DNA of 64,000 bases from Balaenoptera acutorostrata. Lineage: Eukaryota > Chordata > Mammalia > Artiodactyla > Balaenopteridae. The stretch spans positions 37,756,269-37,820,268 of the forward strand of contig NC_080075.1 of the NCBI RefSeq assembly GCF_949987535.1. The letters are read 5' to 3'. Shown piece after piece: positions 58,196 through 64,000 of the stretch (positions within the stretch are counted from its first letter, which is position 1; every line of letters starts with the position of its first letter). A program made the translations under genes and the position numbers. Under the pieces are notes generated by a model. The model saw only the letters and a program-made list of their open reading frames with translations. It did no database searches and was not told where the DNA came from.

Positions 58196-59391
58196 CACTC
58201 ACGTCCGAAGCAACCACACAATGCCACACCTTGTTTCCTCCTTTTTGGGAAGTCTTTCCTGCCACTTTGCATTTTGAGTCTTGGAATGTCTTTAGGGTTT
58301 TGACATATCACAACCCCTCTGTGTTAATTACTATCATACGAAAGGTAATTTCTTCAGAGAAGCCTGAAAACGTATTACCTCTCATGACTAAAACTGCATT
58401 GCTTTCGTCTTCTCCATACCAGAGAAAAATGGCAAAACAACTTATGCAGCCAATAAGATGGAAAGCAAAGGAGGAACTAAGCTGGCTTTCCAAATCAAAT
58501 TGTTGATATGCTCTGGGGTTATAAAGTATAACTGAGCTGCTGCAGGCATGTGCTTTATACCTAGGAAATGATCATTCTCCTAGGCCTAAGCACAGAGCAG
58601 ATTTCAGTGAAGGAATGGAAATGTTTCCCTGGAAAATTCCCCATCCCAGCAACAACAATGATGCAATCATTTATTTTCCACATTCAGAACCACAGAACTT
58701 CAGTGCTTCCCCAAAGTAGGCCTCTGTGGGCCCCAGAAATAAAATATATATATACAGAACCCTACAGTGGAGCCTTATTGCAACCCAAAAAATGGAAGAA
58801 GAGATGAGCAGAGTAACATTTTTCTATTCAGCAAGCCAAAAATAATAGTATCCCATTCTGTTCAATTTACAGTCTAGTTAAGGTCTGCTTTGGTCCTTAC
58901 TTTATCTGACCCAATACATTCATCCTTACTAAAGCGCCCACCTCAGACTCACTCTGGCCAGATTCCAGTCAAGATATTTTATAAGTTAAAAGCGTGATAG
59001 GTTCTTGATGACAGCATATATTTTCCCCCATCTGCACTAAATTCAAACCATTCTTTGCAGCCCTATTAGACATGAGCAAAGTCGCTTGTAGCCAGTAGGT
59101 GTCCTTTGATTGTATTTTTAGAATAGCCCATGAATAAAACAGAGTTGGATTATCCCCAGAAAAGTTGGCAACTAAATATGACAGTCTGAATAATCAGGAG
59201 AATTCTAACATTTTATATGGAGAGTTGTCTCCCGCAATGCCATTGGAAGCTATGTGTTAGATTCAGATTCCTGATCTCAGATAATCCAAAAGAGTTGCTA
59301 TAGGTGTCGAAAGCTACTAGAAAGCAACACAAAAGCACAGTAATGCTCACAGTGAAGGAGCAAGCATATGTTTGCATGAGTGTATGTACGT

Positions 59392-59395
<4 letters not shown>
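58196..59395. other. Unique non-coding stretch
   Basis: No gene or clear repeat is seen. Confidence 0.4.

Positions 59396-59433
<38 letters not shown>
59396..59433. repeat. (CA)n microsatellite
   Basis: About 19 uninterrupted CA units, likely variable in length. Confidence 0.95.
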
Positions 59434-59437
<4 letters not shown>

Positions 59438-60174
59438 CATGCAAGGCCAGGAGAGAAAGCTTCAGTGTAAGAAAAACCAGCCTCACAATCTCTTGACATA
59501 TAATCCTCTCTCCCTAAATTCCAGCCTTTCCTCTAAAGCCCAAATTTCCTCCACTGTTATCTTTAGATATTTAATTAATTTGCACCCAGGTCCCCAGAAC
59601 TCTGATTCCATAACTTGCATCTGAGCCTGGCCCCAGAGAATCAAATACATATTCACACTCTCAGAAGCTGGAGATCTTACCATATTTAACAAGAAGCATC
59701 TCTGACAGTAATTGGAGTTTTGTATCAAGGTAAATAAATGGTAAGATCATAAGAACATACTCCAGTGGCCCTGTGCATCCTGGAAATGCTAACATCAGAG
59801 AGCAAATTTAACATAAGGCCTCGGCGGAGATGAATTTTCTATAAACAAACAGTGTGAAGAAAGCCTCACTTTTGTCATGTGTTATTCCCATTGAAGAAAA
59901 GATGAATATTCTGTTTCATATGTTTGTTACCAGAAGCTGCCGCTTCATTTATTTAATAGGAAGATTTTCACTTCCTCGCCGGGTGGACCAAGTTATCATC
60001 ATATTTTGGCCAGCACTGGACGAGCAATCTCACCCAGCAGTGCCTTTTAATGCAAATTGTGCAAATTGTTAAATGTACTGTGATGTTAACACTTCAGGTG
60101 AGTCGGTTTAAAAGTAGCTTATCTTTTTCTTTACCCACACTGAGTGCTTCCAACACTCAGAAGCTTTCTCTAGG
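59434..60174. other. Unique, conserved-looking non-coding stretch
   Basis: No gene is seen. 59,755-60,130 is repeat-free with octamer-like (atgcaaat) and forkhead-like (ataaacaaac, tgtttgtta) words. Confidence 0.3.
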
Positions 60175-60235
60175 ATAGACTTTCTCAACCTCAGCACTAC
60201 TGATGTCTGGGATCAGATAATTTTTTGTTCTAGGA

Positions 60236-61410
60236 GCTGTGGTAAGCAGAATAATGGTCTTTTAAACATGTTCACGTCCTAATCCCTGGAACCTGTGAAT
60301 TGTTACATTACATGGCAAAAGGAAATTAAGGTTTACAGATAAAATTACATTTGCTAATCAATGGACCTTAAAATGAGGATATTACCTTAGATTATCTGTG
60401 TGGGTCCAATGTAATCACAGGAGCCCTTAAAAGTTAAAGAGGGAGGCAAACAGTTGGTCCAGAGAGATGTGATGATGGAAGAGGCAGGAGAGATTTGAAA
60501 CTTGAAAGGGACTTGACCTGCCATTGTTGGCTTTGATTACAGAGGAAGGGGCCACAAGCCAAGAGATGCAGACAACATCTAGAAGCTGAAAAAGGCAAAA
60601 GAGTGAATTCTCCCCTAGAGCATCCAGAAAGGAATGGAATCCTGCTGACACCTTGATTTGAACCCTGGGAACCATGTGGAAGACCTCTGACCTATAGAAC
60701 TATAAGACAGGGGTCCCCAACTCCCGGCCATGGACCGGTACTGGTCCATGGCCTGTTAGGAACTAGGCCACACAGCATGAGGTGAGCGGCAGGGCGAGCA
60801 AGCAGAGCTTCATCTGTATTTACAGCCGCTCCCCATCGCCTGCATTACCACCTGAGCTCCACCACCTGTCTGATCAGCAGCGAACCCTACTGTGTGCTGT
60901 GCATGCGAGGGATCTAGGTTGTACGCTCCTTATGAGAATCTAATGCCTGATGATCTGAGGTGGAGCTGAGGCAGTGACGCTAGCGCTGGGGAGTGGCTGC
61001 AAATACAGATCATCATTAGCAGAGAGGTTTGACTGCACAGAGACATTAATAAATCAATTGCTTGCAGACTCATATCAAAACCCTATCAGTGAGTGGCAAG
61101 TGAAAACAAACTCAGGGCTCCCACTGATTCTGCATTATCGTGAGTTGTATAATTATTTCATTATATCTTACAATGTAATAATAATAGAAACAAAGTACAC
61201 AATAAATGTAATGAGCTTGAATCATCCCCGCCCCCGTCTGTGGAAAAACTGTCTTCCACAAAACCGGTTCCTGGTGCCAAAAAGGTTGGGGACCGCTGCT
61301 GTAAGATAATAAATCTATGTTGTGATAATAAAGTTTGCCATTAAATTTGTGGTGATTTGTTATGACAAGAAACAGCCCTTGTATTGGCAGCCTTTGTATT
61401 AAAAAACTAA
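60236..61410 (+). mobile_element. MLT1 (MaLR) LTR, itself split by a MER1 element
   Basis: 'aacctgtgaattgttacattacatggcaaaagg' (in part), 'gattatctgtgtgggtccaatgtaatcacagg' (in part), 'ggccacaagccaagagatgc', and after the MER1 insert 'taataaatctatgttgtg' and 'aaactaatacag' follow the MLT1 LTR consensus. Confidence 0.85.
60708..61298 (+). mobile_element. MER1A-type hAT element, 8-bp target duplication
   Basis: It runs from caggggtccccaactcccgg to ttggggaccgctg. The interior matches both ends of the Charlie3 copy (9,661-11,766) with the transposase part deleted. It is flanked by ctataaga (60,700-60,707) and ctgtaaga (61,299-61,306), one mismatch. Confidence 0.92.
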
Positions 61411-61699
61411 TACAGAGACTGTCTTGTGCATTGCAGAACGTTTAGCAGCATCTATGACTCTACCTGCTACATGCCAGGAGGACCCTCCCCCAAGTAATGA
61501 GAACCAAAAACGTCTCCAGACATTGCCAAATGTCTCCTGGGGGGCAAAATCACCACTGCCCTAATACTACCAGACTCATTTACTTCTAGAATAACACTGT
61601 CTTCTCACTAATAGGGCATAAATACATATTCAGCCTCAAACTTTTGGGCCAAGTCGTTTCAATAACCCAGTATAGTGGGAAAAAATTTATTTATATTTA

Positions 61700-62030
61700 G
61701 GGCTTCCCTGGTGGCGCAGTGGTTGAGAGTCTGCCTGCTAGTGCAGGGGACGCGGGTTCGAGCCCTGGTCTGGGAGGATCCCGCGTGCCGCGGAGCGGCT
61801 GGGCCCGTGGGCCGCGGCTGCTGAGCCTGCGCGTCTGGAGCCTGTGCCCCGCAGCGGGAGGGGCCGCGATGGTGAGAGGCCCGCGCACCGCGATGAAGAG
61901 CGGTCCCCGCACCGCGATGAAGAGTGGCCCCCACTTGCCGTGACCGGAGAGGGCCCTCGCACGAACCGGGGACCCAACACAGCCAGAAAAAATAAATAAA
62001 TAAAGTAGCTATATTTAAAAAAATTTTTAA
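61700..62030 (+). mobile_element. CHR-type tRNA-derived SINE, CpG-rich copy
   Basis: gggcttccctggtggcgcag start, B box ggttcgagccctgg, long GC-rich body, and (AAAT)n tail near 61,990. No clear target duplication could be fixed because both flanks are A/T-rich. It keeps more CpGs than the other three copies. Confidence 0.92.
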
Positions 62031-64000
62031 TCAAACAGAAAAAATATCCAATGACTCATTATTGTACTAGAAAAAAAGCAACCTCACTGTATAGGAAGCA
62101 AATGAGAAGGTGTGAAAGATATAGGTTAATGTCAGACCCATGAAGGGAGTTGGCCCATTATCAATAATGATTTTAAAAAATAGTAACAGTAATAAAAGTA
62201 ACTAAGGACTTTATAGCTATTACTGCATTTACTCTTCAAAACTATTAGTATCCACACTATGAGCCATAACTTGCGAGTATCGGGACATTCTTGCTGTCAT
62301 CTGTGAGTTACTACAGCTGACACTTCAGAGGTGGAGATGGGGTGAAGTTTTATTCAGGGACAGATGGAGAGAGTAGAGGTCCTTCTGGGAAAAGAGGTCT
62401 ATCCCAGCACCTGTGGGTACCGGGTATCCTATAAATGTTTGGAGGGTTGACTGGAAGATGGTGAAGCCCACAGATATAAGCATCAGAAAGCAGCACTTTA
62501 TCTCAGTCTATTCAAATCCTAAGACCCTCCCCATTTAACTGGGTATTCACAGCCACTGCCAATGGAAACAGACAGAAACACAGATCTTACGAAAATGTTT
62601 AAATGATAATTAACTATTAAAACTCATGGTAATTCCTTACATAAAGTTAGGGATGTTTCCCCCCTAAAACAACCCAGTTCTCCGTTACTGTTTTCTCTGA
62701 ATACAACCCCAATAGCTTTAAAAAGTTTTGTGCAAGCAGGATGTCTAGAGGAAATCTCCATCCCCACCTGCTCCCTGACACTGAACAGGCCATAACTTCA
62801 CACTTTACATGTTGCTTTGGTTTTCCATTGTCACACCCAGCTTGAAACGTGGTTGCAATCCCACGTGCTCTGAAAGCTTCCTAAATGGCGAAGCAGCCAT
62901 CACTATCATTAGACACCACTGTCTTGCATGGCCAAGCGGCCAGGCTCCTATTAGGACCAGCTCTGTCCTGAGTTCTCTTGCAGCGTGACCCATCCTCCCT
63001 GGAGCCAACTCATTAAAGCACTGGTTACTGGACGAATTGCAAATTCTAAGTCTGGCTGATGTTGCCTTGTAGGAATGACTGTTAAGATATGATGTTTCTT
63101 GTATTCCTGGAAGATTCAGAAAGGTACTGCAGGTGCACTGGGGGAGGCGGGGAGACAAAGCAACTCCAAGGACGGCCAGCAACCCTTCCTGCAATGCACA
63201 ATAACTCTATCACACCCACATTACCCACAAAGGCCCATTCTGCTAACGTGGAATTTTTCTCTTTTCCAGCTCTGCAATATCTGGCTCACTTTACTGTCAT
63301 ATTAAACGTAAGAAATCAATGCCAGACTCTTTGCCTTTACAGAGTCCAATGTCAGGAATATTTCTTGCTGCTTTACCTGAATTTCCCTTTCCTCTGCTTT
63401 TTAATTTTTTTTTTTTTTAAACCTTGTTCCAGGAGGTAATCAGCCTCAGGGTAAGGAGCCAGAAATGCAAGATTGTATCAGAGAACACCACTTGGATTAT
63501 ATTTTATTGATGTCATGCTAACAGCACCCCAAAAATGGACAGTAGTTATTTAAACTGCTTGTGTGAAGAGGTTGTTTATCACCGTACACTGAGCTAAAGA
63601 AATGGAGGGCAACAATTCTAACATCTAGTCAGTAATTCGGGAGAATAAAATGCAATGGTTCACATCTGAACAACAGCAACTAAACTGCCCCTGGGATGAC
63701 AGGCCCCACCAGAAACCCCTTTCAATGGCTGGGAGGCAGTCGGCCACATAGTACGGATGCTTTTTCAGCAGGACCAGGAGTGACTGGTCAGCAGGAAGTT
63801 CTGCTTTAGGCATCAAAATGGCAGAAAGGAAATGCAGGGCAAGTGGGGCATACAACCTCGCTAAGAAGCAGAATACTGTCAAACTGGGTTGTTCAGTAGC
63901 TCTCACCTTTCAATCTTTTCAAGCTGGGCTAACTAGGCCCTGAGTGGATCCTGCAGGGGTACTTGCTATAGTTCATTTGGGGTAGAGAGAAAAGGAAAGA
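62031..64000. other. Unique non-coding stretch
   Basis: No gene is recognised. A possible MIR piece lies at about 62,185-62,290. Open frames at 62,805-63,194 and 63,625-63,906 (-) have no recognisable family, no splice context and no poly(A) link, so I do not call them. Confidence 0.4.

Larger units (their letters stand above)
60176..61566 (+). mobile_element. hAT MER-type element split by an LTR insertion
   Basis: The left part 60,176-60,235 ('actttctcaacctcagcact...') and the right part 61,411-61,566 ('gactgtcttgtgcattgcag...', 'ccagacattgccaaatgtctcc') join into one old hAT-like element once the MLT1 LTR between them is removed. The family name is uncertain. Confidence 0.6.

Noticed and set aside
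61700..62030. The SINE here has G where the copies at 36,084 or 42,285 have A at about a dozen sites, at first like a second ADAR cluster.
   Set aside because: Many of these Gs are in CpG (gacgcggg, cccgcgtg, gggccgcgg, caccgcg). They are best explained as retained ancestral CpGs that decayed to CpA in the other copies.
63625..63906. A 93-codon minus-strand frame (and 62,805-63,194).
   Set aside because: No recognisable domain, no splice or poly(A) context; such lengths are expected by chance in this base composition.

Overview
This window is nuclear DNA of a placental mammal, most likely a cetacean or close cetartiodactyl relative. Four copies of a tRNA-derived SINE of the CHR type sit next to three L1 elements with artiodactyl-style 5' and 3' UTRs, on a background of old mammalian repeats (MIR, L2, MER5/MER20, MLT1, Charlie3/MER1). 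I recognise no host gene exons. The window looks intergenic or intronic, and the only intact non-transposon coding sequence is an intronless protein kinase.

Layout. 1-1,880 is the 3' part of a young L1 (+) whose ORF2 is open to the left edge. 1,881-6,955 is mostly unique DNA with old L1 and L2 pieces. About 6,960 to 26,307 is one old L1 (-) broken up by a MIR (about 7,950-8,205), a 2.1-kb Charlie3-type hAT transposon (9,661-11,766), and an 11.4-kb insertion (12,158-23,591). That insertion is bounded by a perfect 17-bp target-site duplication. Read on the minus strand it is a full-length L1 followed by about 5.5 kb of non-L1 DNA carrying a 478-codon sperm-motility-kinase-like ORF, an AATAAA signal and a poly(A) tail. 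The simplest reading is an L1 3' transduction that carried a whole intronless kinase gene.

26,308-40,146 is repeat-poor DNA with MIR, L2, MER20 and two SINEs. 40,164-48,305 is a second full-length L1 (+) with its own 17-bp duplication. It contains a SINE and a chimeric, doubled 3' end, and its inner 3' UTR carries 18 clustered A-to-G changes, an ADAR-like footprint. 48,306-64,000 is mostly unique sequence with a truncated U6 copy, MaLR LTRs, MER1-family elements with 8-bp duplications and one more SINE.

The genes do not form a pathway. The window is a layered record of retrotransposition, and the kinase is the one piece likely to matter as a gene. Calls rest on reading the sequence and recalled consensus features; no database search was run. 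Old-repeat boundaries are approximate, typically to about 20-50 bp.
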